NCBI RefSeq assembly: GCF_016801865.2
Contig: NC_068939.1
Location: 75,523,517-75,587,516 of the forward strand
Reading direction: 5' to 3'
Source of the DNA: Culex pipiens pallens
Lineage: Eukaryota > Arthropoda > Insecta > Diptera > Culicidae
Length of the DNA: 64,000 bases
Of the stretch, positions 33,561 through 45,600 are shown one piece after another (position 1 is the first letter of the stretch; the number at the start of each line of letters is the position of its first letter). Under the pieces are notes generated by a model. It ran no database searches, was not told the DNA's origin, and was given only the letters and a program-made list of their open reading frames with translations. A program made the translations under genes and the position numbers.

Positions 33561-35131
33561 CAACTGGATTTTCTCTAGATTTCTAGAACAAAGTACCGGA
33601 TATTTTTAGATTTACTGAAGCACACGATTTTGAACCAAACTTGGCCAATGATTAAATTTGCTTCCCTTTCGTTTGTAAACGATTATATTGCAAACCGAAT
33701 CAATCGCCCCGAATTGTTACAAGCTCTTAATTTTTATGAACCCGCACGTACTTTGAGAACACGAGTGCTCTTTGCATTACGGTTTCATAGAACCTCAGAT
33801 CCATTCAAGGAGTAAATTTGTTCACTGGGAATCCTGACCGGTAGGATTCGACTAGCGGCGTGCTGGATTTCCAATCCAAAGGTCATGGGATCGATTCCCG
33901 TACCGGAATGATGATCTTTTATGATGACAGATGAATTTGATGTGGCGAATATCACAACAAGGACACATCAGGTTTGTATATTTTGCCTCTTATTAAGCAT
34001 TGTGAAGTGAAATACCATGTTTTGGATCATCGAAGCCTTTATAGCCAGATATGTTGTAGTCAAATAAATAATCATTTTTATGGCCTTCCATACTCTGCCA
34101 CATTGGTACGTCGAAAAGAGCACATCTCATCGTATTTCAATTATCGCCCAGAATCTAAAATCACCCTTTTCAATCCGGCAACGTCATTAACCTTTCCAAA
34201 ACGAAACAAAGCCCCCTCCTCTCTCTCTCTCTTTGGCTCCAAAATGGATCCAAACTCACCACCCACTCCGTGGTTCGGTTCTGTCCCAAATGACCTGCTT
34301 ATTGATTATTTTTTAGGAAATTGCCAAATTTCCACCCTCGCTTCTCCGCCCACCACGAGCTGCCGACCAAACATTACGAAACTTTTCCGGCCCTGGTGCG
34401 TGACGACTCGCTGGGGAATTCCACGAGTCAGACTGCTATTGGCGTGTGGGTAGGTGGGGTCGAACCACTTCAATGGTCATCTCCTCATTCGAATGAATGG
34501 CGCATCAATGGGCATTTGGTTAGTGTTTTGACGGGGGTGGTGGTGGTTGCAATCTGTGATCGCATATCGCATATAGAATGGACGCACCACCGCCGGAAAT
34601 CGCTTATTAGTGGCCCTTTTGGATTCCACACTTTTGACCGGCTCGTGGTCGTGCTGGGCTCTGTGTGACTGTGGGTGATGTCAGTTGGAAATGGATAAGG
34701 ATTTGTGGCGAGGGGAGAGAATCGACAATCAATGGCCTGATTTTGTGCCATTTTTGGATTGTTGCTGTTGTGCACACATTTTTATAATCTCCATAGAGGG
34801 GATTATTTTCGACATGAACGCAATGGAAAAAATATTAATCTTGAGAAATTTAATGTAATTTTCGAATCTACAATAAACTAGAGAGGTTTTTTTTTTCATT
34901 TAGAACATTTTTTTCATTTTAAAATTTCGTGTTTTTTCTAACTTTGCATGGTTATTTTCTAGAGTGGAACAATGTTTTACAAAGTTGTAGGGTAGGTGGT
35001 TTGTCTATAACCATCACGATATTTCGCGATTTTACGAAAAAAAATCATGATTTTTGGTAAGGGTGTGGCCGTTAATCGTCACCTGCGACAGACACGAATG
35101 ACGAAACAAAGAGAATCGCAAAAAGTAACTA
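33561..35131. other. Probable single-copy DNA with a tRNA-like segment
   Basis: Apart from the tRNA-like sequence at 33837-33907, this stretch shows only short overlapping ORFs (e.g. 33974-34453 and 34321-34668, +) without family motifs, and a CT tract at 34220-34233. Confidence 0.45.
33837..33907 (+). pseudogene. tRNA-Gly(UCC)-like sequence (SINE head or tRNA pseudogene)
   Basis: A 71-nt span folds like a tRNA: acceptor CCGGTA (33838-33843) pairs perfectly with TACCGG (33901-33906). The anticodon arm TGGA-TTTCCAA-TCCA has a U33-like T and anticodon TCC. The T-arm reads ATGGG-ATCGATT-CCCGT. The D-arm is degenerate, no T-run terminator follows directly, and AT-rich sequence with ATGATG words continues after it. 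A tRNA-derived SINE or pseudogene is more likely than a working tRNA. Confidence 0.5.
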
Positions 35132-35311
35132 ATGGTACGTTCGTTTGATGGCTAGTTCCACACTGAGTGCCGCTCTCAGAACTGTCAAAATGTTTCTTTA
35201 AAGAAACTCGCGCTAGTTCCGCACGAGTTTCGCCGCCATCTTGGAACTGAAACTCTAGTCCCACACTCGATATTTTTTCAGTTTCATACGAGTTCCACGC
35301 ACACTGACAAA

Positions 35312-37016
35312 CAGCGCCGTACCTAGGGGTTGGCGCAGTTGGTGACCGCCAAGGGCGCCTGCCCTTGGGGGGCGCCGAAATGGATGATAGTACAAAATTT
35401 TCATGTCAGTTATAACATCCTCATTAGGTATTGGTTTAAAATATAAAAAAAAATGATTTAGGGGCGCCAAAATCAATTGTATGAATATTTCTACCTAAGT
35501 GTTTTTGAAAATTCATACTTAATACTAAATTCATTTTTTTATCAAAGGGCGCTCAAGTGGCATAAAGTTCAAGGAGTTCTAAAAGAGCTTCTCAAAATGC
35601 ATACAGCATTACAGTTTGGACCGTTGTATAAAGAAGTTTTAGTCATACCTTCCAGACTAAAAAAATTTACAACTATATTTTATTTAAACGTCATATTTCG
35701 AGTTTCTTTGAAATTGGAATTATTTTCACATTTTACTTTTCTTTTGAAATTATTACAATCTCGAGTTTAAAAAAATGGCCTTTGAAATATTTTCAGCACG
35801 TTTTCCCCTTTTAAATGCAACTTCGTGCATTGAAATTTGCCTACGCTTTTTCAAAATACTAGAGTTTTGAAATAGGAAAACTGCTTTAAATTTTCACCAA
35901 TAAGACCAACATTATTTTTTCGAGAAAAAATGTTTTTCAGAGCACACACGATCTGAATCTGATCTGAACATCACTTTTTCAGTTTAAGCTTAACCGGTGT
36001 TGTTTACTTTTTTAATCGTCTAAAAAGCTTTGATAATGAGAAACTATTCAAACGTTTTTTTCAGTTAAAAACAAAAAAATAATATTTTTTCAGTGTTTGA
36101 AAACATTGATATAGCTTTGCTCAAAGAATAATTTTCTGAAACATACAAATTTTAAATCACGAATTAACAATATTCCGATGAAAAAAAACAGTCCAAAACA
36201 TATTTGAAAATATATAATTATGATAAATATTCTCAAGCATCGTATGGGCAAATCACTTAAAATGAATAAAAATTTCTTATCTTGATATTTTTTACCAAAT
36301 ATTTAAAATAAGTTGCATCATGAATTGCGCTGAATTTTGAATGATCTTTAATTGATTTTGACGAAATTTGGTTCTGCCGCTGCATGTTGAAAAATTATAC
36401 TTCGATGCCGGTTTGCTCTTTTGTACCAAGCTTACTGGGATTCCTATCTAGATAAAACAAAAGAGGACACGGGCATCGACTATTTTTTTTTTTATTTTGA
36501 AGAAGGATTTTTTTCTTTTTTATAATTGCACCAATATAAATCAAAAGCCAAATCAACTAATTATTTTACGAATCCGGTTAAGTTCATTGCTTATACAATA
36601 AAATTAATACTAGATCAGATTTATACAGGCTTAGAAAAAAATATCAAATTTGCCAACAAATTAAAGCAACATTTATCGTTCAATTCTGTGCATTTATCTG
36701 AAAAATAAATTAATAAAAAACAAAACCCTGCTTTCATTATCGTGTTATGAAATCTGAAAAAGATTCAGCCAACGCAATTCCTACCATAAATTTTCAATTC
36801 AACCTATCTAACATTATTTAAAAATTCAACATAAAAAAAAATAACTGTTTTTCTGAACTGTTTTTCCATATTAAGGTCTCCGATTGCAATTATAAAATCA
36901 AAACTCATTGAAGCAATCATTGAAAATTAACATCAATTTCAAATTTCATGTAAATTTGGGAGGGGCGTCAAATTAATGCTTCGCCAAGGGCGCCATGGAC
37001 CCAGGGTACGGCTCTG
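35312..37016. mobile_element. hAT-type element, 1705 bp, exact 8-bp TSD CTGACAAA
   Basis: Termini CAGCGCCGTACCTAGGGG and CCCAGGGTACGGCTCTG, flanked by CTGACAAA at 35304-35311 and 37017-37024. Near both ends are copies of CCAAGGGCGCC (GCCAAGGGCGCCTGCCC at about 35349 and GCCAAGGGCGCCATGG at about 36983). The interior is AT-rich. The longest ORF (35477-35770) lacks the hAT DDE or BED signatures, so it is non-autonomous. An inner hairpin lies at 36402-36479. Confidence 0.9.
36402..36479. repeat. Imperfect 78-bp hairpin inside the hAT element
   Basis: TCGATGCCGGTTTGCTCTTT on the left pairs with the complement of AAAGAGGACACGGGCATCGA on the right, about 17 of 20 positions. Possibly a small MITE remnant or a stem of functional interest in the element. 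Confidence 0.6.
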
Positions 37017-37071
37017 CTGACAAATTTGGTTCGTTGAACCAAAACTGGCTCTTCAAACGAACGTACCATAA

Positions 37072-37506
37072 CCCGAGCAGACGGAAATAACTTGGGAATA
37101 ACATTTTTTGATATTTGAAACTACTGGTCCAATAACATACTGTGTTATTTATAACAAGTTTTGTTATTCGACATTATGATTTTTTGTTATTGAATTGTTA
37201 TTTTAAAAACAGACTTATCACATTTTTAGTTATTTTTCGAACAAATCTTTGTTATAATTTTTTGTTATTTTAACAATTAATCCGATCTTCCAATAACAGT
37301 TGGCAGTATTCATCCATAACAAAAACTGTTATTCCCAAGTTTTTTTGGTTTTCAACCAATAACAATTTTTGTTATGATAACATAAACTGTTATTAAACTC
37401 TTATGTAAAAATGGATTTTTCAAGAAGATTACATAACTTTTTTCTGTTATTTTAACAGTATTTGTTATTGAAATGGGATGAATTTTGTTATTACCGTCTG
37501 CCCGGG
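37072..37506. mobile_element. GTTATT-rich MITE with CCCG(A/G)GCAGACGG termini
   Basis: TIRs CCCGAGCAGACGGAAATAAC and (complement) CCCGGGCAGACGGTAATAAC. The interior is crowded with the hexamer GTTATT/AATAAC on both strands, more than a dozen in 435 bp. No coding capacity. It directly abuts the MITE at 35132-37069, so the two inserted within a few bases of each other. Confidence 0.75.
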
Positions 37507-38695
37507 AAGTTTCATGCAAATCGGCAGAGAATGATCACATACACAAGGATTCTTTTGTTTCTATCGGACTAAAATTATCTAGTCAAAAACCACATCCTTT
37601 ACCCTTAAAATCTAATCACTATCCAGTTTCAAACTTGCGATTCCTAATGCCTAATGATACTCTCGAGCACGCTCTGTTCCATCCCGCCCGATTATCCTCA
37701 TCATCATCATCATCGTCACGAGAGTCGAGTGCCATTTGGCGAACCATCCGGACTGACATAGATACATCCCAAGCTTTAGGATGGGGAAAATGGTACCGCC
37801 ATTTTTGGCCAGTTGGAGTGCAATTTGCTCTAATTGACGCTGACGACGTCCGACATTGCGAAACTAAATGCCGAATGGGTTGGATCAACTGCTTCCAAAT
37901 CCGAGCTCCCACGTCCACGTTTGCTGTGCTGCTCCAATTTATGATCTTTTGTGATTCGGACTGGCACGCAACGGATTCCGTCTGCCGGAAGGAAACTGCA
38001 CTGATTCAGATCCCCCCCCGGAAAGAGGACTGGGTGATTAAGTGCACTCCACTGCTGCACGGCTCGACACGCACCAGATTTCGATGTTCCGATGTCACGC
38101 GTAAGATTAATTACCATGGGAGAGATCACGCGGGGCCAGGAGTCGGACAAAAGATTATGGGCCCCGTTGAGTGAAGTTTATCGAGGTAATCTTTGAATTA
38201 TGGTTTTGAATTATCTTAATGATATAGATTTGACTAAGCCACAGACTTATCACTCATGAAATCTTGCATTCTAAATGACGATTAAATTGTTGCTTTTAGA
38301 CCGTTTCAAAAATACTAACATTAATTCGAAAAAAAATATAATTTTCGTAAAAGCAAACAATTTAAAAGAATTAAGATAATGAACCAGATTTATTCGAAAA
38401 AAGCATGGGTAATTCTCCGCCAACTCACACAGTAGTTGCCCCGACCTCTCTTCGATTTGCTTGAAACTTTGTCCAAAAAGGTAACTTTTGTTTCTGATCA
38501 CAAATCCGAGGTCCGTTTTTTGATAGCTCGTGACGGAGGGGCAGTACGACCCCTTTAATTTTTGATCATACGAAAAAATAGGTGTTTTTCAATAATTTGC
38601 AGCCTGAAATGGTGATTTGATGGCATACTCAAAATATCGAAAAAACGTATATTCCTTGGATAAAAACACTAAAAAAGTATTAAAAACTCTGCCAT
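37507..38695. other. Probable single-copy DNA, no gene recognised
   Basis: Contains a TCA trinucleotide run (37699-37714). The ORF at 37485-38174 (+) is long but has overlapping ORFs on the other strand, starts inside the adjacent MITE and has no family signature, so I do not call it a gene. Confidence 0.4.
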
Positions 38696-38848
38696 CTTCC
38701 GTTACTCAACTGTAAAAAAAATTGGAACATGTCATTTTAAGGGAAATGATCCGATTTTCAATGTTAAAATATGAAACATTCGTGAAATTTTCCGATCTTT
38801 TCGAAAACAATATTTTTTTTATTATCAAAACTAACAATTCAAAAGGGC

Positions 38849-39530
38849 CAATTGATCGTAGTAATCGGTGAGTGCGGTCGCGAAAAAACTTTGCTCCGTC
38901 ATTTTTTTTTCGAATTTCGTTACTTTAAAAAAGTTTTATAAAATGTTCGGTTATGTTCCTGAAATGGATCTGTTTCTAAAAGAGGGGATACTGAGCTCGA
39001 TTTGCTCTCCATCCGCATTGACCTTTTCTCATCTATGATTTTCCTTTTTATCAGTAGTTAGAATCAAAGCCGGGGATCGGGGTGGGAGCATCAGGGCAGT
39101 GGACAGTATGCTGTAATGGCGGAGACTGGATGTAGATAGTGGAAGACCAAAACTACGTCACAAGGGGGAAATAGTTTATTAATTGTACAATTCTTAAGGA
39201 TTGTCCAATTACTACATCTATTGACCTCTGTCAGTTTCCAGCTGTCTGCCGCGCCCTTTTAGGCCCCCAAAAGGTTGCGAGCCCTGTTTTTCAGCTTTGT
39301 CAGGCTTTTTTCGGAGTTATTGGAGGTTACTGTCGGAAGGAGATTCTCTTCCCCTGAGGACACCGTGAGTGATTTTGCTTGTTCGCGTCCAACCACCCCC
39401 TTTTGGCCCTTCATACGGCAGTAATTTGAAGATACTCCCTTTAAGTCTGAGCCACTGTAATTCTAGGCAACCGCTACATAGGTCATCCTTGTGGCCCTGT
39501 TGGTTATCACATCAAATCAAAATCAAATCA
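38849..39530 (+). mobile_element. Retroposon with 22-bp TSD and (TCAAA)n-type tail
   Basis: A 682-bp insertion between identical 22-bp direct repeats (38827-38848 and 39531-39552, containing CTAACAATTCAAAAGGGC). The related foldback at about 32440 has a single uninterrupted copy of this stretch, which is the empty site. The 3' end has ATCAAATCAAAATCAAATC just before the right TSD, as in LINE- or SINE-type tails. Only short ORFs occur and no RT motif or B box was recognised, so it may be a 5'-truncated LINE 3' UTR or an unfamiliar SINE. Confidence 0.75.
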
Positions 39531-40061
39531 AAAACTAACAATTCAAAAGGGCTAAACATTCAAAATTACACATTAGAAAATTGTGGGTTGTTTGGGTGAG
39601 ACTCAGTAAAAATCAATTTTCCTTTTTTCAAATCATTCCATGGCAATATCTCAGCACCTAAAGGTCGTATCACCAAAGTTCATAAAAGCAAAATATAGAG
39701 AATTTTCTCAGCTTTTCATGAATATTTTTTTTTCAAAAGTGGGCAAACATATGCACTAAATAAAAAAAAATGAATAACTGCGACTATTTTCAAAAAAAAA
39801 TACCTAAAAATTGCTATAACTTGATAACTTGCACTTTATCAAAATTTCACTTAAGTACATTTGATTGCAAATTTGATTTTACATCGAAAAATGGAGTTGA
39901 AATTTTTTTTGTGATCAATATTTCGATTTTTTGAAAGAATCAGTATTGATTGAAAAATTCATAACTCGATCAAACATTTTTTGCACATTCTGGAAATTTC
40001 TGAAAAGTTGACATTTAATGTCCCCTAAAACACATAAAAAATAAAAAATAAATAAAAATAA

Positions 40062-40704
40062 CGTCATGATTCGAAATCCGGACACTTAGTAGCATATCAT
40101 TTTTGTTATAGCTGGCAAAAAATCATGTAATAAGTTGGAAATGTAGAAATATCATCAGGATGTAGTATAAACAGTCAGTTTCAAGAAAATGCATGCCTTT
40201 TCTAACAATTTTTCATCGGAATTTTAAAATTAAAATGACTTGCTGTGCTTCGAAATCCGGACACTTTTGCTTCGAATTCCGGACACTCGATTTTACTTAT
40301 GAATCGCACAAATTTGGACTGAAATGTTAGTGAATGGCATTCTTTAGGTCTCAAATAAGCTGTTAACATCAAAACAATCGATAGTTTATATAAAAATTTG
40401 GAATTTAATTTTTTAGAATTTAAGGAAATCGAAACCATAAATTTCTGCTTTGCCTTCCCGGTGCTTCGAACGCCTATGAAATATTTCAAGTGAAATGTTT
40501 CGCATTTTTGGTAAACTTATACTTTTATTGTATTTAATTGTTTTGGCATTAACAGCGTTCAAACAAACTTTAAATGAAAGTTGATGTTGGAATTCATCAA
40601 ATAACACAGTTTTGACATTCATAATGCGAAATTATATCCAAATAATTGATAAAACAAGATGAAGTGTCCGGGTTTCGAAGCGTCCGGGAATTCGAATCAT
40701 GACG
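40062..40704. mobile_element. MITE with TAA TSD and CCGGACAC motifs
   Basis: Termini CGTCATGATTCGAA and TTCGAATCATGACG, flanked by TAA at 40059-40061 and 40705-40707. The subterminal motif TTCGAAATCCGGACACTT is repeated at 40071 and 40252, again as TTCGAATTCCGGACACTC at about 40271, and inverted near 40664-40690. The related foldback near 15005-15020 reads through the insertion point without a break. A 3-bp TAA/TTA target suggests the PIF/Harbinger superfamily. It is 643 bp and non-coding. Confidence 0.85.
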
Positions 40705-41060
40705 TAAGTGTTTTTTTTGCAAATCAAGTTTAAGTGACAAAAAGTGAAATTAAAAATCACAAAAAAAAAATTACCGTGTATCATTTTTTTCAGTGTAGTC
40801 CTTATCCATACCTACAACTTTGCTGAAGACATCAAATCGATCCAAAAATTCCAGCATAAGAAACAGATTTTTAAATTTTCATATATCATTTTTGTATGGA
40901 CAGCTGCCAAATTTGTATGGAGAATCATATGAACAAACTAATGATTCAAAATGGCTTCTTTGGGCAAACTGAAGGCACCAAAAAAGTTTCAGCTGGATAA
41001 AAAAAAATACAAAAAATAAAATTAGAAGAAAAAAACAATTTCGTAGAGAATTGCACCTCT

Positions 41061-43430
41061 TATCAAAAGCTTTTCCCAGTGGTATTTTCCACCACAGAAA
41101 TAAGACTGAGTTTCCCAGAAATTTCAGCAGATTGAGTTGAAAAAAGCAGACTAAATATTATTCGTGGAAAATACTGATGCATCTCTGTCAACCCTAATTA
41201 TTCTTTCAAAGGACCCTTCCCAAGCACTTTTTCCCCAACACACCATCAAGTAAAAGTATTCCACTTTTATCTGCGCTCCCAGCCCAGCAAATTCCAGCAG
41301 CAACTGATTCATAAAATACTTATTCTGAAACTGGGAGCTTAAGTTGGCTGCCAATGAGAATGCCTTTTTTACGCACACTGACAAATAAGAAAAAAAAGTT
41401 TATCCTTTTTAACCCTGATTTTCACGACTTCTTACGGACGTCCTCCCTCACAAGATCTTCTTCCTGGGGTGTTCCTTTCTGAACAAAAAAAAACACAGAG
41501 ACAGAAGGGACACTTTCCGAGTTGCACAACATGTCCCATGAATAATTCATTAGCCCGACTCTGTCGAATTAAATATTCACATACATTTACCGACCGTCTG
41601 CTCAATGCTCATCTCAGTCTTTTCCTCCTTTTTCCTGAAGGAAGTGTAAAAAAAGTAAAGAAAATCAATCCACCTGATGGTCGTTTTGCACCTATAGAAG
41701 TAATTAAACTATTGTTTGAAATATTTCAGCACTCTGTAATTAACCTAGTAACGATTTAACAATTTAATTTTTCAGGAAGTTACTTTTTTTAAATTATTCC
41801 TTCTGGGCTGGCCGGCAGCGAAATTATGGAAATGTATAATCTTTTTCATGGATTATGCTGAAATACAAATCAGTCAGAGAACCTGGAGGCCAACTTCCGA
41901 GGTCATTGGAACCTTCTTCCTGTAAGACAGAATACTTCTCTACAACGACAACGACTTTTCATCGCATCCAAAGACAACCATCCTGTTCTGAGATTTTATT
42001 CTCTTTTCCGCAAGCTCCCTCACCATCGAAACCAAGGTGATTCCAGTCCCAAACCCGGGCCGGCACCTTTTTGCGACCAGCGTCCCAGTCGAGCTCACTT
42101 TTTAAACGCTTCTTGGGGATTTTCGGGTCTGTTTCGATTTTCGTCACACCGGGCCAACGGTCCATCAGCCAGCCAACCAACCCCGCAAATACTACAAGGG
42201 ACGGATAACATCTGTTATCACTTGTTCGACCATACTTTGACTCTCACATACAAATTTCGGACCCCACAGAGGAAGCGGACCAGGAAATTAGCTTTTCCTC
42301 CAGAACAACAGAAACTAACCGACTTACACTGGCTTAAGGATTGTCCTTTTTTCTGGCAGGTTGTGAGAAATTCGAACCAAAGATTGAATTTCCAGTGGTT
42401 CAGAGGTCGTTCCAGGAAGGTAATTTATTCCTTCCTTTGTTCCTCTGTTCCGAACGAATTCCGACACCTGTCACGTGTTTATTGATTCAATGTAAATTTT
42501 TAAAACGAAATCGACTACGAAACACTCACACAACTCAATTCTCAACTCGCAGTTACAAAACTTTTGACGGAATGCCAGCTGCGCGGTGCAAAACTAATCA
42601 AACTGCTTTTAAAGCGCCATCTGTTGCCAGATTTGGAAGGCCCCTAAAGTTATGCACCCACAGCAAAGTAAGGAGTGCGAGTTGAGCGGGGCGTGCGACA
42701 TGACTTCATTTGTTTGTCGTTTGCAAAGTCTTTGCCAAAGTAAGACGCAGACGATGATGGCGAAGCCGAGGCTGATGGAATTCGTAGGAAAAACGAGCAC
42801 ATTAAAACGGAAGCACAGATTATGTTGTACAAATAAATTATCTTATTCCTTTGATAGAGGGGAATTTAAGGAGCGGAAGATGGAGTTTATTTGTGTTAGA
42901 GGAAAAAAATATTTTAATCATATATACACAGAAAAAAATAATGTAAATTTGGAAGCTGTAATTTTGGAAGGTTGAATATTACCTCTTTTATGATGTATTT
43001 TTATCTCAATTCAGACTGAAGAAGTGACATTACACCAGAAAAGTGGTAAAATTAAACATTTCCAGAGGTAAAATTACACCTTTTTCTGACATAAAAGATG
43101 TACCCCTTCCCAGATGAAAAATTACTATGATTTTTTTTTTCTAAGTAATCATGATACTGAATAACTAAAATAGGATTATTATTTTTATTGGCATAAGAAA
43201 CTTGTTTCATACTAAAATTTGCAATCAATACAATATTCATGTGACGGAACCTCTTTTCGACTTGCACTTGTTCATCCTTATCATCCGTAATGCCCTTCTT
43301 TTCCATAATACTTGCAACAGATATGTCGTACCTCTTTAAAGATGGCTGTGAAGTACCCAGGCTTACGTGATGTTCAGTCCCACTTAGCCACGTCCTCAAC
43401 ATAAGCTTAATATCAACTCAAACTCCTTGC
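41061..43430. other. Probable single-copy DNA; small MITE-like segment near 42925-43090
   Basis: From 41061 to 42900 the sequence is GC-richer with short overlapping ORFs but no recognisable protein. The stretch at 42925-43090 (ACACAGAAAAAAATAATGTAA, then GTAAAATTACACCTTTTTCTG) looks like a small palindromic repeat whose TTTTTTTCTGTG-type end also appears near 9264. Not delimited. Confidence 0.4.
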
Positions 43431-43434
43431 TAGG

Positions 43435-44200
43435 AGAGGCTTTCTGTAGCGAAAAAGTTGTGAACTTTTTTTTAATCGAAACTGAAGCTATATTTATCAT
43501 ATTTTTTTACAATTTTGTTATAAAACTAGGTTCTCACTTTTCCTGTTATTCTCAAATGACGAAGCCTACTTTTCATTGCCAAAAATAACAGTACTGAAAA
43601 GTAATACTTTTCGATACTGTTTTACACTCGTTACACCTCTTTGGATAAATGAACGGGTTGAGCTGAAAAAAAATCTTTATTTTTTTTATTTCAACTGCTG
43701 TTCTATCTGCATAACGATTTTAATATTATTATTTTTCACAAATTCAGAAGCACAAAAGAAAAAAATATTTTTTTTGCAATTCCGTCGTGAAACTACTTAC
43801 TTTTCCTGTCATTCTTGAACGACGAAATAGCCTACTTTTCTGTACCAAAAATAACAGAATCGAATAGCAACACTTTTCAAAATAAATGCTGAAAAGTTCT
43901 ACTTTTCAGCACTGAAATGGGTGCTAAAAAGTTGAACATTTCAGCACTTGTTTCGAAAAGTAACACTTTTCAATTTTTTTTTATTTAAACGATTTATTGA
44001 CAGAATACATGAAAATTCGACTTCAAATTTTACTCAATGGGTGTTTTTCGAAATTGCAAAAAATGTTGTATGGAACTCGTTGCAAAACTTGATTTTTTCA
44101 GCACTCGTCGTATTTATCCAACTCGGTGAACCTCGTTGGATAAATGTACGACTCGTGCTGAAAAAATCCTCTTTTTGCAACTTGTTGCATAAACTACTAT
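43435..44200. repeat. Palindromic repeat region with AAAAGT(T)/CAGCACT words
   Basis: Multiple short inverted motifs (CAGCACT, ACTTTTCA, TGAAAAGT) between 43580 and 43980, ending in a strong hairpin at 44072-44190. Its arms include GTTGCAAAA, TTTTTTCAGCACTCG and ATTTATCCAAC, with the complement after a loop of a few bases near 44129. No coding capacity despite a 104-codon ORF running through the hairpin. Confidence 0.6.
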
Positions 44201-45459
44201 TAACCTTGACCCGGATGTCATTTTTAGCCACTTTTGTTTCACGAAAAACATTACATATCTAGTTTGATGTTTTTGATTGCTAGTTTCTTTCCTTTTTTCC
44301 AAATTATGTTATACTTTTTGCAGTTTTTTCGAGTAATTTTCAGTCACGTTTTGTTTTTTTTTTCATGCGTTTAGGCCGTTGCAAATATTTTTCAAAGTTT
44401 ATGTCGCAAAGTAGGAAACAAAATTATTTAATACTTTTGTATTTTTTTAATTTGTATTTAAACATAAAGCATAAGCATAAGCAATTGTTACTCCGTTATT
44501 GACCAACTTGTATTTAAACATGTGCAGAAACTTGGCAGAAACCGTAGAACCTCTTGAAAAAAAATGTAACTTGCAATTTCTTCAAATTTCTTATTTTTCG
44601 TTTCTTGAGAAGTCTTCTAAACTTCCAAACTATTTTTCGAGAGTATTTTCATTCCTAAAAAAAATATATTGTAAGTTATTTTGTTCAGTTTTCTTTTATT
44701 TTTTTTTTCAAATATCAGTAGTTTCATAATAAAAAGGTTGGCTTCTTAAAACTTTTGAGATTTTTACCATCCATAAAAAAGAAATATGTTGTTCTTTTAT
44801 TCTTTAAAAACAACCTCTTCTTGACTGCCGTAAAAAATTGGGAGTTTTTTCATTCTTTCAAACATGAGCAGCTCTTTGAAAAAAATGAGCTTCTAAAATA
44901 TGTTGTGAGTTTTTCCAATCTTTAAAAAAATGTTGGTTGGAATATTTATTGACCTTTTCCATTCTTTCAAACATAAAAAGTTGAACTGAGAAGACAAAAA
45001 TCTTGCCTTTTAAATACTTCTGAAGTTTTTCATCTTTGTTCATGTTATCCTTGATGGTCGTAATAGTTCATTAAACAAAATATTTTTGAAGTCAGGTTTC
45101 AAAAATATTGCATTTTTTTTTTATTTTGAAAGTTGCAGCGGACTAGCAAATACATTTTTTTTTATTTTTATTCCTCAACTCTGGCCAAATCGAGAAAAGT
45201 GAAAAAAAAATTGGAGGCCAGAATTTCAAAATTTTCATGCAAATTGTGTTTTAAAATGCATTTAACATCAATCTAGTGGCTTTGCATGCACTGCAATCAT
45301 TTGTTTTCAAAAAATCTAACATTTAAGTATTCTTTTTTTTTCGAGAAAGAAAAAGTTTTTGCTATACTGTACATTGTAATTTCACAAAAAAAATAAAATA
45401 TTATTAAACGAGTTCAAACATTTTTAAAATGATACACTAAATCCCCCATGTGCGCTCTT

Positions 45460-45600
45460 TTTGGGGGGGCGCACACCGGGGGAGAGCGCAATTCGGGGGA
45501 GCGTTATTTCGGGGTTTGAGCGCAAACGGGGGGAGCGTTATTTCGGGGTTTGAGCGCAAATCGGGGGAGCGTTATTGCGGGGTTTTGGCGTAAAATGGGG
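45460..45600 (+). repeat. 34-bp G-rich minisatellite at the element's left end
   Basis: GCGTTATTNCGGGG recurs at 45501, 45535 and 45569, an exact 34-bp spacing, each unit with GGGGG(A)GCG and CGGGGTTT runs. Four or more G-tracts on one strand could form G-quadruplexes. The right end (about 48760-48885) has the same words, partly in inverted and partly in direct orientation. Confidence 0.8.

Larger units (their letters stand above)
35132..37069. mobile_element. GGTACGTTCGTTTGA MITE split by a hAT element
   Basis: The left terminus ATGGTACGTTCGTTTGATGG (35132) matches the complement of the right terminus CTTCAAACGAACGTACCAT (to 37069). Removing the nested hAT insertion (35312-37016 plus 8 bp) leaves about 225 bp. 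The TSD is unclear, with A/T-rich flanks that are compatible with several superfamilies. Confidence 0.7.
38700..41056. mobile_element. Foldback of the GAGCAATTCT family with two nested insertions
   Basis: Blocks shared with 14118-15205 and 32041-33560 include CATTCGTGAAATTTTCCGAT, CGAAAAATGGAGTTGAAA, CATACCTACAACTTTGC and TTTTGTATGGACAGCTGCC. The right end reads TTTCGTAGAGAATTGC (about 41039-41054). It is interrupted by a retroposon (38849-39530) and by a TAA-flanked MITE (40062-40704). The left end is uncertain. Confidence 0.65.

Noticed and set aside
33837..33907. Functional tRNA-Gly gene
   Set aside because: The D-arm is degenerate and there is no direct T-run terminator. Other tRNA-like heads in this window belong to SINEs.
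35477..35770. Possible transposase ORF in the hAT element
   Set aside because: 97 codons, AT-rich, with no BED finger, DDE or C-terminal dimerisation motif.
37485..38174. A 229-codon plus-strand ORF
   Set aside because: It begins inside a MITE, overlaps sizeable ORFs on the opposite strand, has low-complexity Ser runs from a TCA tract, and shows no conserved motif.
43948..44262. A 104-codon ORF with a partly hydrophobic translation
   Set aside because: It runs through a strong hairpin and is matched by an antisense ORF, the expected product of a palindrome.
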